Source: G965207045 sp965207045 (GTDB lineage Bacteria > Pseudomonadota > Alphaproteobacteria > Rickettsiales > Anaplasmataceae). Taken from it: a DNA stretch of 64,000 bases. Within the stretch, counting starts at the first letter, position 1; each line of letters starts with the position of its first letter. The notes below the pieces were generated by a model. It had not been told where the DNA came from. It made no database searches and saw only the letters and a list, made by a program, of their open reading frames with translations. The DNA lies in the NCBI GenBank assembly GCA_965207045.1, contig OZ242261.1, forward strand, positions 310,001 through 374,000, in the 5' to 3' direction. The translations under genes and the position numbers were made by a program. Positions 51,455-59,534 of the stretch are shown piece after piece.

Positions 51455-52087
51455 TTAACTGTGAATAATTGATGTTTTGAGTATATATGTTGTTGCAATA
51501 ATATTGATGGGAATGGTTAAAGATGTTAGGGCTAATAAAATTGGTATTGCGCTATAATCATTTATATTATTAGCAATGCCGGCAGCAAGTATTGCTACTG
51601 GTATAAAAAATGGTAAAGTTATTATCGAAGTAACAGAGGAATGAATGTTTCCTTGTATAGTCAAGGCTGACCCAAATAAGCTGAGTGTGCTAATTAGTGG
51701 AATTATCAATATTAATGCTAAACTTAAGTTATAGATTTCTTTAATAGTCATATCCGCTAATATGAGTATTATTGGAGTGAGTGTTGTTATGTTTAATTGA
51801 TATAGTAGAGAGGTCTTAAAAATTCTTTTGGCAAGGAGAAATTCAACATGGATAGGGTGCAAAAACAGCTGTTCAAGGATCCCATTACATAATTCTTTTT
51901 TGAGTAAATTATCTGACAATAAATGAAAAATAACTATTGTGGAGATTATAATTAAATTTGATATTGCTTGTTGTGTTGTTACATAATCCTTTATTAATAT
52001 AAGAAATAATATAATGACTATAAGCAATAAAAGTGTATTTGATAATATATCATTTTTTTTTGATAATATATTATATGTGAAAAACAT
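51455..52087 (-). CDS. ccmB: Heme exporter protein CcmB
   Basis: Membrane component of the CcmABC heme exporter for system I cytochrome c maturation. 210 aa with six predicted membrane helices. The family block NGILEQLFLHPIHVEFLLAK and the proline-led segment SIITLPFFIPVAILAAG are visible. ccmA and ccmC are not adjacent; ccm genes are scattered in Anaplasmataceae. Divergent to dksA. Confidence 0.9.
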   Translation of the reverse strand: MFFTYNILSKKNDILSNTLLLLIVIILFLILIKDYVTTQQAISNLIIISTIVIFHLLSDNLLKKELCNGILEQLFLHPIHVEFLLAKRIFKTSLLYQLNITTLTPIILILADMTIKEIYNLSLALILIIPLISTLSLFGSALTIQGNIHSSVTSIITLPFFIPVAILAAGIANNINDYSAIPILLALTSLTIPINIIATTYILKTSIIHS

Positions 52088-52167
52088 GCTTAGTTTTGTT
52101 TTTTATAAAGCAATTATTAATATATTAATCATAAAATTAATTATCAGATCATTTATTTAATAAGTAT

Positions 52168-52569
52168 ATGGGTAAACATTATCAACCCAAACAAAAAGAA
52201 GAATATATGAATGATGCTCAATTGCAATACTTTAAAGAGAAACTTCTTTCTATGAAAAAAGAATATGGCAACATTTCCCTTGCCAGATTTAATGCATTAA
52301 CTAATAGTGGTAAAGATACTGATGTAATTGATGTCAGTCTAACTGATGCTGATATTTTAAATGAAAACAATCATGCTTATATGCAAAAGGAAATTGATGA
52401 CGCTTTAGAGAGAATTGAAGATGGAAGCTATGGTTATTGCGAAGATACAGATAAAAAAATTGGGATAAAAAGACTAATAGCAAACCCTGTAGCTAGATAT
52501 TCTATAACAGCACAAGAAAAATATGACATGCAAAGGGAGATATTATATAAATCGAAACATGATAATTGA
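52168..52569 (+). CDS. dksA: DksA-family RNA polymerase-binding regulator
   Basis: 133 aa. Starts [21 protein letters not shown], the usual alphaproteobacterial N-terminus. The coiled-coil tip with [11 protein letters not shown] and the C-terminal [20 protein letters not shown] segment are seen. Only one of the four zinc cysteines of E. coli DksA remains; alphaproteobacterial DksA often has this cysteine-poor form. It modulates rRNA and stress promoters together with ppGpp. It overlaps thyX by 11 bases. Confidence 0.92.
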   Translation: MGKHYQPKQKEEYMNDAQLQYFKEKLLSMKKEYGNISLARFNALTNSGKDTDVIDVSLTDADILNENNHAYMQKEIDDALERIEDGSYGYCEDTDKKIGIKRLIANPVARYSITAQEKYDMQREILYKSKHDN

Positions 52570-53425
52570 TAGTAAAGTAACAAGACGAAGCACAGTAGAA
52601 AGTTTAGAAGAAGTGCTTTTTGAGGAGTTTAAGGTCTTAGATAAGGGTTTTATACGCGTTATTGATTATATGGGCGATGATAATGCTGTGGTTCAGGCTG
52701 CACGTGTTTCTTATGGGAAAGGTACGAAGCATAGTAGTAAGGATCAAGCTTTAATCAATTACCTTATGCGCAACAATCACAGCACTCCTTTTGAAATGTG
52801 TGAAATCAAATTACATATAAAACTTCCTATATTTGTTGCTAGGCAGTGGATTAGGCATAGAACAGCTAACATAAATGAGTATTCAGCACGCTACTCTATA
52901 TTGGATAATGAATTTTATGTTCCTGAGTTGGAGAATATAGCAATTCAATCTTTTTCTAATAATCAAGGTAGAGAAAATGAACCTTTACCATTTGAAATTG
53001 CAAAAAAGGTTCAAAATTTGTTAAAGACAGTAGGTAGTAATTGTTATAAAGATTATGAAAATTTTTTAGAGATTGGATTAGCAAGAGAACTGGCAAGAAT
53101 TAATTTAAGTGTTAATTTTTACACTCAATTGTATTGGAAAATTGATTTGCACAATTTATTACATTTTGTGAAATTGCGCAATGATAGCCATGCTCAATAT
53201 GAAATACGAAGATATGCTGCACAGATTTTGGAGTTAGTTAAAATATGGGTCCCTAAAGTTTATACTGCATTTATAGAGTATGGTAAGGATTCGGTAAAGA
53301 TTTCAAAAAGTGGCATTGAGATAATCAAGAAAATGTTACAAGGGAAAGAAGTGAATTATAAGGATTATGGTATAGGGAAAAAAGAATGGGGTGAGATCAG
53401 TAATATTTTTGATTTAACAGATTAG
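52559..53425 (+). CDS. thyX: Flavin-dependent thymidylate synthase
   Basis: Makes dTMP from dUMP with FAD and methylenetetrahydrofolate. The ThyX motif RHRx7S is at Arg99-Arg101 to Ser109, in [17 protein letters not shown]. From the ATG at 52559 (289 codons with stop) length is normal; a longer reading from 52523 would overlap dksA more. Because ThyX releases tetrahydrofolate, organisms with it need little dihydrofolate reductase, which agrees with the atypical reductase at 1.3 kb. Confidence 0.95.
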   Translation: MIIDSKVTRRSTVESLEEVLFEEFKVLDKGFIRVIDYMGDDNAVVQAARVSYGKGTKHSSKDQALINYLMRNNHSTPFEMCEIKLHIKLPIFVARQWIRHRTANINEYSARYSILDNEFYVPELENIAIQSFSNNQGRENEPLPFEIAKKVQNLLKTVGSNCYKDYENFLEIGLARELARINLSVNFYTQLYWKIDLHNLLHFVKLRNDSHAQYEIRRYAAQILELVKIWVPKVYTAFIEYGKDSVKISKSGIEIIKKMLQGKEVNYKDYGIGKKEWGEISNIFDLTD

Positions 53426-53642
53426 TTTAATTAGGAGCTGAAATTGGAGTTCATATAAGAAGCGAGTGTCAAAGAGCAATTGCAAGTAGGAGTATATCTA
53501 TTCTAAGAAAAACGTATTTATCAGTCCATAAAGAACACGCTTGTACTTACACTACATAGCTTCTTAAGCATAAACGCAAATTGGCTATTTATTAATGCTT
53601 TGCCAGCAGATACAAACTAACAATGTTGCAGTAACAAAACGA

Positions 53643-53886
53643 TTATGAGAAGTTGGAAAGCATATTATATAAATTAGAATTAAAAAAATCCATAAAATCC
53701 TCTATAGTTGTAGAGTTAGTAGTGATATTTGCTACAAAGTTATCATTCCTGTACCTGTAAGAGTCTGGATCTATTTTTCCACTGTAACCTCTGAAGTGCA
53801 TTGGGAATATTTTTACCAAAATAAATAATTTCTGAGTCTTTAGAAACTAGGAAAAGTCTTATAGAAGATCTCTTGTTGTGGTTCAT
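53643..53886 (-). pseudogene. Short hypothetical gene with a single frameshift
   Basis: From an ATG at 53884-53886 the minus strand reads NKRSSIRLFLVSKDSEIIYF, then close to an A-rich run the protein-like frame shifts by one base to MHFRGYSGKIDPDSYRYRND and NSTTIEDFMDFFNSNLYNML with a TAA at 53643. The two halves join to about 80 residues. Not recognised. Nothing else gene-like is seen in the 720-base gap after thyX, apart from the hairpin at 53937-53987. Confidence 0.45.
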
Positions 53887-53936
53887 AGCTATCCTTAGTA
53901 CTTACTATACAGTATGAACTATACCACCAACTATTC

Positions 53937-53987
53937 ATGTGCGGTTTATTGAACATATTAGAATAATCTCGGCATTGAACCGCACAT
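53937..53987. repeat. 12-bp imperfect inverted repeat
   Basis: ATGTGCGGTTTA at 53937-53948 and TGAACCGCACAT at 53976-53987 are inverted copies with one mismatch and a 27-base loop. The G+C-rich arms stand out in very AT-rich DNA. It could be a terminator-like hairpin, a protein-binding site, or the end of a lost mobile element. No poly-T follows the right arm, so a simple terminator is unlikely. Confidence 0.5.
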
Positions 53988-54145
53988 AATACCGCTCATA
54001 AAAAATCTAAGCGAGAATTATATAAATTACTATCAGATATAATTATTACCTAAAAGAATATATATTTTTTTTAAAAAACCTGCTACTTATAGGTAATGTG
54101 GAAACATTAGGGTTATATGTTATGTTGTTGGATGTCAATATTTGA

Positions 54146-54793
54146 TTAGTTAACAGATGTTTTATCTTTTAAAAACTGTAAAAGAAAAGCATGATCTTCT
54201 ACATAATAATCTGCTATTATTCCATCAGTTCTATTTTTTCCATATAGTATTTTTTGGACTCCAAGCCGTCTTGCGCATTCCATATCTGTTGCATTGTCTC
54301 CTATAAAAAAAATGTTACGATGCAATTCAATTGAAGCTTCTTTCAGCGCCATCATTGCTGGCAATACTGAAGGTTTATCATTTTCGCTATCACCTGAACC
54401 AATAACAGAAATAAAATATTTTTCGAGTTGTAATTTCTTGACTTCTGCTCTTAAGTCATGGCCAAACTTATTGCTGACTACTACTGTTGGTATATTTTTT
54501 TTAAATATAAACTGTAACACTGCTTTTACATTGGCAAATAAACATATACCCCCTGATGGAGAATTCCTAATATTGCGTTCATATATGAGTTTAGCTTCTT
54601 GCCATCTGTATTTAAACTCTGTTTTTAAAAATTGATCTCTTGATGAGTAATGTTGCCTGCTATTTATAATTTTTTTGTTTTCTTCAATACTAAATCCCAT
54701 TTTTGCCAAAGTTTTTTTAAGAGCAAAATCAAGCACAAACTGTGTGTTAACTAAAGTGTTATCCCAATCGAAAATTATAGCTTGTGGTAACAT
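54146..54793 (-). CDS. HAD-family hydrolase, phosphoglycolate phosphatase-like
   Basis: About 215 aa from the ATG at 54791-54793. Motif I is IIFDWDNTLVN with the nucleophile Asp, motif II VVSNKFG, motif III in KPSVLPAMM, and motif IV FIGDNATDMECA. The cap domain is helical (HAD type IA). The substrate cannot be read from the sequence; phosphoglycolate or another small phosphate is likely. Overlaps thiE by 35 bases on the same strand, so it is probably cotranslated with thiE and ialB. Confidence 0.85.
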   Translation of the reverse strand: MLPQAIIFDWDNTLVNTQFVLDFALKKTLAKMGFSIEENKKIINSRQHYSSRDQFLKTEFKYRWQEAKLIYERNIRNSPSGGICLFANVKAVLQFIFKKNIPTVVVSNKFGHDLRAEVKKLQLEKYFISVIGSGDSENDKPSVLPAMMALKEASIELHRNIFFIGDNATDMECARRLGVQKILYGKNRTDGIIADYYVEDHAFLLQFLKDKTSVN

Positions 54794-55433
54794 AATACGG
54801 ATAATAATACATAACAATTTTTTTTAGAGCATAACAAGGACCAAGATTACAGGACCATATATAATCAGAAATAGCAATTATTGCCGAGGAAATTAAAGTT
54901 TTACAATTCTGATTATTAATTCCACCAATTGCTACGGCTGGTATCTTACTAATACTTTTCCATTTTTCTAGTATTTTAACATCAGGTCTTCCTACTGCAT
55001 CAGGCTTGGTTTTAGATAAAAAAAATGACCCAAAAGAAACATAGTGAGCACCTAAATTGACTGCTTTCTTTGCTAAATCAATTCTGTCTTGGCAGCTTAT
55101 TCCCAAAATCATGTTTTGTGGAATTTGATTTAGAATTTTTTGTGAAATGTCATCTTGTCCTAAATGAATACCGCTACAACTATTTTGGTTATGTAAAGCA
55201 ATAGCAAGATCAACATAATCGTTAATTATGAACATGACATTATATTTTGAGCATATATCATGTAACATTTTTCCTGTTTCGTAAAGAGAAAGAGAGGGAA
55301 TTTTTGTGCGAAGTTGAAACGCAAAAATGTACGAAGCATATACAGAAAACAGTACTTCTAAAGATAGTAAAAAATTGTCCAGATTATTAATGCTTTTAGG
55401 AGATATTAAGTATATCTTTTTTTTGTTATTCAC
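54759..55433 (-). CDS. thiE: Thiamine phosphate synthase
   Basis: 224 aa. Joins HMP-PP and thiazole phosphate to thiamine phosphate. The TIM-barrel blocks are FIINDYVDLAIALHNQN, GIHLGQDDISQ, ILGISCQD, GAHYVSFGSFFLSKTKPDA and PAVAIGGINNQN, all characteristic of ThiE. Only the last helix is odd. The start overlaps the ialB stop by eight bases. A second ThiE-like protein lies at 61.1-61.7 kb. Confidence 0.88.
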   Translation of the reverse strand: MNNKKKIYLISPKSINNLDNFLLSLEVLFSVYASYIFAFQLRTKIPSLSLYETGKMLHDICSKYNVMFIINDYVDLAIALHNQNSCSGIHLGQDDISQKILNQIPQNMILGISCQDRIDLAKKAVNLGAHYVSFGSFFLSKTKPDAVGRPDVKILEKWKSISKIPAVAIGGINNQNCKTLISSAIIAISDYIWSCNLGPCYALKKIVMYYYPYYVTTSYNFRLG

Positions 55434-55995
55434 TGCATAAAGATTTCATATGACGATATGCCTTGGTAAATCCCACTAAAGAATATATATCAGTGGAACA
55501 TGTATCTTTCATTGAAATTGCAGTCACTATAGCATAATAACTTTTTTTCATATTTGTCACTAGTTCTATATCCGTATCAGTTTCATATGCCCAAGCTTGC
55601 TCTTGTTCTACTAAATCTAACGAATATTTTCCTTCGTCTATTTCATCTCTACATTTTCCTTCTTTTGATCTTTCTAAGAGTAGTGTTCTCTTTTTGTTAC
55701 TATCCTTATCATAAAAAGAAACTTCTGCATTAGTAGCAATTTTGTATTTGTATCCAGGAGTGACGCTCAGCTCATCAATATCTTTGCTGACATGCCTTAC
55801 CCATAAGTAAGAATTGCCACGTTTACTATAATTACCGCTTTTGTCTATAGGAGAAGATACAATAAAACAAACTTTTTTTCCATCTTCAATTTGTGAATAC
55901 ACCTCCCAATCATCATGTTGTGCAACAAATCTAGCTTTATCATCTGCATAAAGCGTCCCAAAAAAAATAAGAGCAAGAAAAAGAAATAGCTTCAT
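55426..55995 (-). CDS. Invasion-associated locus B (IalB) family protein
   Basis: 189 aa with signal peptide (1-17, ending TLYADDK). The IalB pattern is visible: AQHDDWEVYSQIEDGKKVCF with IVSSPIDKSGNYSKRGNSYL, and a Cys pair in CRDE and CSTD. In Bartonella IalB is linked to red-cell invasion; the wider alphaproteobacterial family is periplasmic with unclear function. First gene of an apparent ialB-thiE-HAD transcript. Confidence 0.82.
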   Translation of the reverse strand: MKLFLFLALIFFGTLYADDKARFVAQHDDWEVYSQIEDGKKVCFIVSSPIDKSGNYSKRGNSYLWVRHVSKDIDELSVTPGYKYKIATNAEVSFYDKDSNKKRTLLLERSKEGKCRDEIDEGKYSLDLVEQEQAWAYETDTDIELVTNMKKSYYAIVTAISMKDTCSTDIYSLVGFTKAYRHMKSLCSE

Positions 55996-56108
55996 AACTT
56001 AATTAAGTGTGAGTTATAATTAGAAAAGGTAACACAATTTGACGCAAAGTAAAAGTTAATTTAATACTTGATTTTAGTGATAGAACTATGTATTGGTAGA
56101 GCAAAGAG

Positions 56109-56399
56109 ATGACAAAGGCAGAGCTTATTAAGTCGATAAGCTTATATACTGGTTTTTCACAGGTTGATTCTGGATTGTTATTAGATCAGTTTCTTGAAGC
56201 TACTATGGAAATATTAGAAAAAAATAAAATTGTTAAGTTTCGTGGTTTTGGAACTTTCAAGGTGGTTAAAAAAAGTAGTAGAATTGGTAGAAATCCAAAA
56301 ACTATGAAAGAGTTTGTTATAAGTGAAAGGAATGTTATTTCGTTTAAACCGTCCCGTCAATTAAAGAAGTTGATAAATGAATCAAGAAGAAAGCCTTAA
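56109..56399 (+). CDS. ihfA: Integration host factor alpha / HU-family DNA-bending protein
   Basis: 96 aa with the beta-arm block VKFRGFGTFKVVKKSSRIGR followed by NPKTMKEFVISERNVISFKP, typical of IHF alpha. The N-terminal helices are usual. It overlaps the start of merR by 23 bases, the standard alphaproteobacterial ihfA-merR order. IHF bends DNA at promoters and replication regions. Confidence 0.9.
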   Translation: MTKAELIKSISLYTGFSQVDSGLLLDQFLEATMEILEKNKIVKFRGFGTFKVVKKSSRIGRNPKTMKEFVISERNVISFKPSRQLKKLINESRRKP

Positions 56400-56712
56400 A
56401 AATATCAGCATTGTTGCTCAAGAGCTTGGTTTAGCGCAGCATGTGTTGAGGTTTTGGGAACAGGAGTTTTCTGTGATAAAGCCTTTTAAGCGCAAAGGAA
56501 GACGCCTTTATAAAACAAGTGATATTGCTTTACTCAAGAAAATAAAAAACCTTTTATATAATGAAGGTTATACTATAAAAGGAGTAAAAAAACTTTTAGA
56601 CAAAAATCAGGTCAAATCAGATTCTGAAAAAACTTATAGAAATTGCTTAAAGGTGAGTGTATCTGATCTACAGGAGATATACGACTTTATATCCCAAAAA
56701 TACGGAATGTAG
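56377..56712 (+). CDS. MerR-family transcriptional regulator
   Basis: 111 aa with an N-terminal winged helix: ISIVAQELGLAQHVLRFWEQ, then FKRKGRRLYKTSDIALLKKI and YNEGYTIKGVKKLLDKNQ. In alphaproteobacteria this gene follows ihfA and its target is mostly unknown. Its stop codon (56710-56712) lies inside the tRNA-Pro gene, so the last ten bases are shared. Confidence 0.88.
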   Translation: MNQEESLKNISIVAQELGLAQHVLRFWEQEFSVIKPFKRKGRRLYKTSDIALLKKIKNLLYNEGYTIKGVKKLLDKNQVKSDSEKTYRNCLKVSVSDLQEIYDFISQKYGM

Positions 56713-56779
56713 CGCAGCCAGGTAGCGCATCAGTCTGGGGGACTGGGGGGCGTGGGTTCAAATCCCGCCATTCCGACCA
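56703..56779 (+). tRNA. tRNA-Pro (GGG)
   Basis: 77 nt with encoded CCA. Acceptor stem CGGAATG/CATTCCG, D stem GCGC/GCGC, anticodon stem TCAGT/ACTGG with loop CTGGGGG, giving anticodon GGG, T arm GTGGG-TTCAAAT-CCCGC. The 5' end overlaps the merR 3' end, so RNase P cleavage and merR mRNA integrity compete on one transcript. The ihfA-merR-tRNA-Pro order is common in alphaproteobacteria. Confidence 0.93.
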
Positions 56780-56888
56780 CAGTTATCTTAATGTGCGTAT
56801 GTTTTTATAATATAAGTAATTTATAATAATACAATTAAATTGTAATATATATAATTTAATATGATAGAAGTAATAAGTGGAGTAATGT

Positions 56889-59132
56889 ATGCAAGTTAGT
56901 TATGTAGGTATTTCTGATGAAAATAAGAAAATTGTATTGGATAGAATGGAAGAGTTAAGCTCTAATCTTTTAGAGGTAAAAAGAAAGCAGGAAGATAATA
57001 TTACTTCAACTGAAGAAAACTCATTTGACATAAATATTTTACAGAAAAAGAAAGAATCTTTAGAAATTCAGCATAGTGCTACTTTAGAGGAATTGTATGA
57101 TATCCTTAAAGTAACTATTGAAGCAGACAAATCTGCACTAAGAAAGAGTAAGAGTGAAGATGATAAGGAAAATCTTACTGAAAGAATAGATAAAAATGAA
57201 AGAATTTTAAAGGCTGTTGAAGAAGAATGGAGATCAATACTTAAGAGGAATATAGCTGAAAAGGATCAAAGGGCAAAAGTAATCGAGGAAGGTATGAAGG
57301 ACTTTGTGCTTAAATTCGGTCCTCTGGAGTCTTGGAAAAGTCCATCACTCACGCGTCAAAAGAAAACTTTGGAAGGTTTAAAAAAGAAATTAAAAGAAGA
57401 AAGGAAGAAGTTAAATAAATTAACTCCAAGTTTTTTTCAAAGGTTTTTTAAGAAGGCGGCACCAGTAGAGAGTAGTATGGATTCAATACAACTTGATGAG
57501 ATTAGTAGTGCAAGTGCTGGTATTCATGAGGAAATGAGCATTGAGGAATTAGATGCTAAAATAGAAGACTTAACGAAGAAAGTATATGAGGCAGGATGTA
57601 GACAAGAGGAATTAAGGGGGAAAATAAGTGAAAAAAAATCTGAGCTTTCTGAATATGAAAAAGAAAAAGACACTGAAAATGAAAAGGCAATGAAAGTATT
57701 GATTGACTTAAAATACGATCAGATTGACTCAGAATACGGTTATTTGATTGAATCTTTAAATCAGTTGATTAAATTGGAAAAAGATCTTGAAAAATGCTGT
57801 AGCAAAAAGATTGCTTTATTTGATGAAGCTAAAGAGAAATTGGATAAAGAATCTAGTGAACTTAAGGAAAGTAGGAGTAGATTAATCTCAGATTATTATT
57901 TTGGTGTTATAAGGTATGCACTTGATGAATCCGTATTTACTGATGATACTGAATTACGAGATAACTATATAGAAGTTGCACAAAAAATATGTAATGGTTA
58001 TGACAAAATTGTTGATACTGGTCAGAGTAAAAAAAGTATTATGGATAATATGAAACGGAAGATTTTTTTGTGGTCTAAGGACAAAAGTATTGATGTTACC
58101 GATTTTTGTATGAAAGCTGTAAGTATGTTAGCATTATCGCCGGGAGTGTCCATAAAGAAACATTTAGATAATCTGCTAGATAGATATAAATTTAGTCCTG
58201 AGGCAAAGCAAAAAATAAAAGATAAATATAGTCAAAGTATTCAGTATAAATTAGAACCACTTTATCTTGAAAAAAAGGGACTTGAAAGTGTTAAAGTAGA
58301 AGAGTTTTCTTCAGAAGAATTAGAAAATGAGTTTAAAAATTTAAAGGTGATAAGTGGAGGAGAAGTATTTGATCCTGGAGAAGAAGCAAAGAGATCTTTT
58401 ATTCCTTATCGTGAACCAGATGAAGGTATAATAATGACTCCTGTTTTGCATTTTAGAATGGGGAAATATGCTGTGGTAGCAGATAAAAGAAATGCCAAAG
58501 CAAAAAAAAGCCTTAGGAAGTTGGAAGGCATTAACCGTGAAGATTTCAAAGAAGTTATACAATCCTATATTAATGATTGCATAAATACTGATTGTAGAAT
58601 TGATGAGGTCTTGGGTGGTGCTAGTATTCCGCTATCGGGGTCACAAAAAGTTGATGAAGAAAATTTCTATGCTTATATAGTTATTTTTGATGACATGGGT
58701 GAAGAGGAAAATATCGGTAGAGTAGTGTTAATGAAAGAAGAAGTTTATTATAACTTTATTAGCGAGGTAGAACGCAAAAAGAAGAGTAAATTAGAACTAA
58801 GACAAGAGGAACATCAAGATATCATTGTTGGGAAAGGGGCTACAGGTGGTGTGACAATAACTGAGCTTGGTGATAATAGTCTTCCACTTTCGGAAGAAGA
58901 AGAAGACAAGACCAAGAGTGAAGAATTAGGTAAGGAAAAAGGAATGAGTGATGAGGAAAGAACTGCTAAATTTATGTCATTATATCAAGATGATGGTGTA
59001 TGTGATAAACAAGGACAGAAGAGTACGAAACCAGAAGAAGGATCGTTAGGAGTTCATACCGAAGCTTTAATAGAAGAGAGAAGAAGTAGTTCTAATTCTA
59101 CTGAATCTGATAAGGGAATTGAGATTTCTTGA
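56889..59132 (+). CDS. Large coiled-coil protein, tandem paralogue 1
   Basis: 747 aa, not recognised. Long coiled coils run from about 1 to 175 and 205 to 300. A break at about 178-190 holds TPSFFQRFFKKAAPVESSMD, a basic and aromatic patch. The later part (380-600) is more globular, for example IDVTDFCMKAVSMLALSPGV and VLHFRMGKYAVVADKRNAK. The last 90 residues are acidic and Ser/Glu-rich. There is no signal or membrane segment. The gene at 59535 has the same build and a matching break segment. Cytosolic or secreted; in this order such proteins are often type IV effectors, which is unproven here. Confidence 0.72.
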   Translation: MQVSYVGISDENKKIVLDRMEELSSNLLEVKRKQEDNITSTEENSFDINILQKKKESLEIQHSATLEELYDILKVTIEADKSALRKSKSEDDKENLTERIDKNERILKAVEEEWRSILKRNIAEKDQRAKVIEEGMKDFVLKFGPLESWKSPSLTRQKKTLEGLKKKLKEERKKLNKLTPSFFQRFFKKAAPVESSMDSIQLDEISSASAGIHEEMSIEELDAKIEDLTKKVYEAGCRQEELRGKISEKKSELSEYEKEKDTENEKAMKVLIDLKYDQIDSEYGYLIESLNQLIKLEKDLEKCCSKKIALFDEAKEKLDKESSELKESRSRLISDYYFGVIRYALDESVFTDDTELRDNYIEVAQKICNGYDKIVDTGQSKKSIMDNMKRKIFLWSKDKSIDVTDFCMKAVSMLALSPGVSIKKHLDNLLDRYKFSPEAKQKIKDKYSQSIQYKLEPLYLEKKGLESVKVEEFSSEELENEFKNLKVISGGEVFDPGEEAKRSFIPYREPDEGIIMTPVLHFRMGKYAVVADKRNAKAKKSLRKLEGINREDFKEVIQSYINDCINTDCRIDEVLGGASIPLSGSQKVDEENFYAYIVIFDDMGEEENIGRVVLMKEEVYYNFISEVERKKKSKLELRQEEHQDIIVGKGATGGVTITELGDNSLPLSEEEEDKTKSEELGKEKGMSDEERTAKFMSLYQDDGVCDKQGQKSTKPEEGSLGVHTEALIEERRSSSNSTESDKGIEIS

Positions 59133-59534
59133 TATTTTAGGTGGTCTTTGTATAGAAGAATCCAGAAGGGATCAATGTAAAGGATGCTATCTTTTTTTCT
59201 ATATTGTCTTAGGCTTTATTGTAGAAAGTGAATTGGATGTTATTGGAATTGTTAATGAAGATAAGGCATGGGTGCTACATCCGAATTGCTTGTGAAGATA
59301 AATTATATGGAGTAACAAGTAGAGAAGAAAAGTAAAGAGCTAAGAAAGATAAAATTGCTAAAATGAGATAAGAAAAAAGTTTATTTGCTGAATAAGTGAG
59401 GACTAAAAATTAGTTAGATAAGATACTAGAGTTTTGTGACCTCATTAGCATACTACTTGTAATTGTTTTGTTTGTGAGATATTATTATTTCTCTTCTTTT
59501 TTTTTATTCTATATAAAGATATAATGAGGTAATT
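59133..59534. other. Gap between the coiled-coil genes, no intact gene
   Basis: About 400 bases without an open gene. One short protein-like stretch, FIVESELDVIGIVNEDKAWV, lies near 59215-59275 on the plus strand before a stop, so a small remnant is possible. The right end is AT-rich, with a poly-T run at 59498-59507, and probably holds the promoter for the next gene. Confidence 0.35.

Noticed and set aside
52168..52569. Loss of three zinc cysteines in DksA as a novelty
   Set aside because: Cysteine-poor DksA proteins are common in alphaproteobacteria, so this is not unusual.
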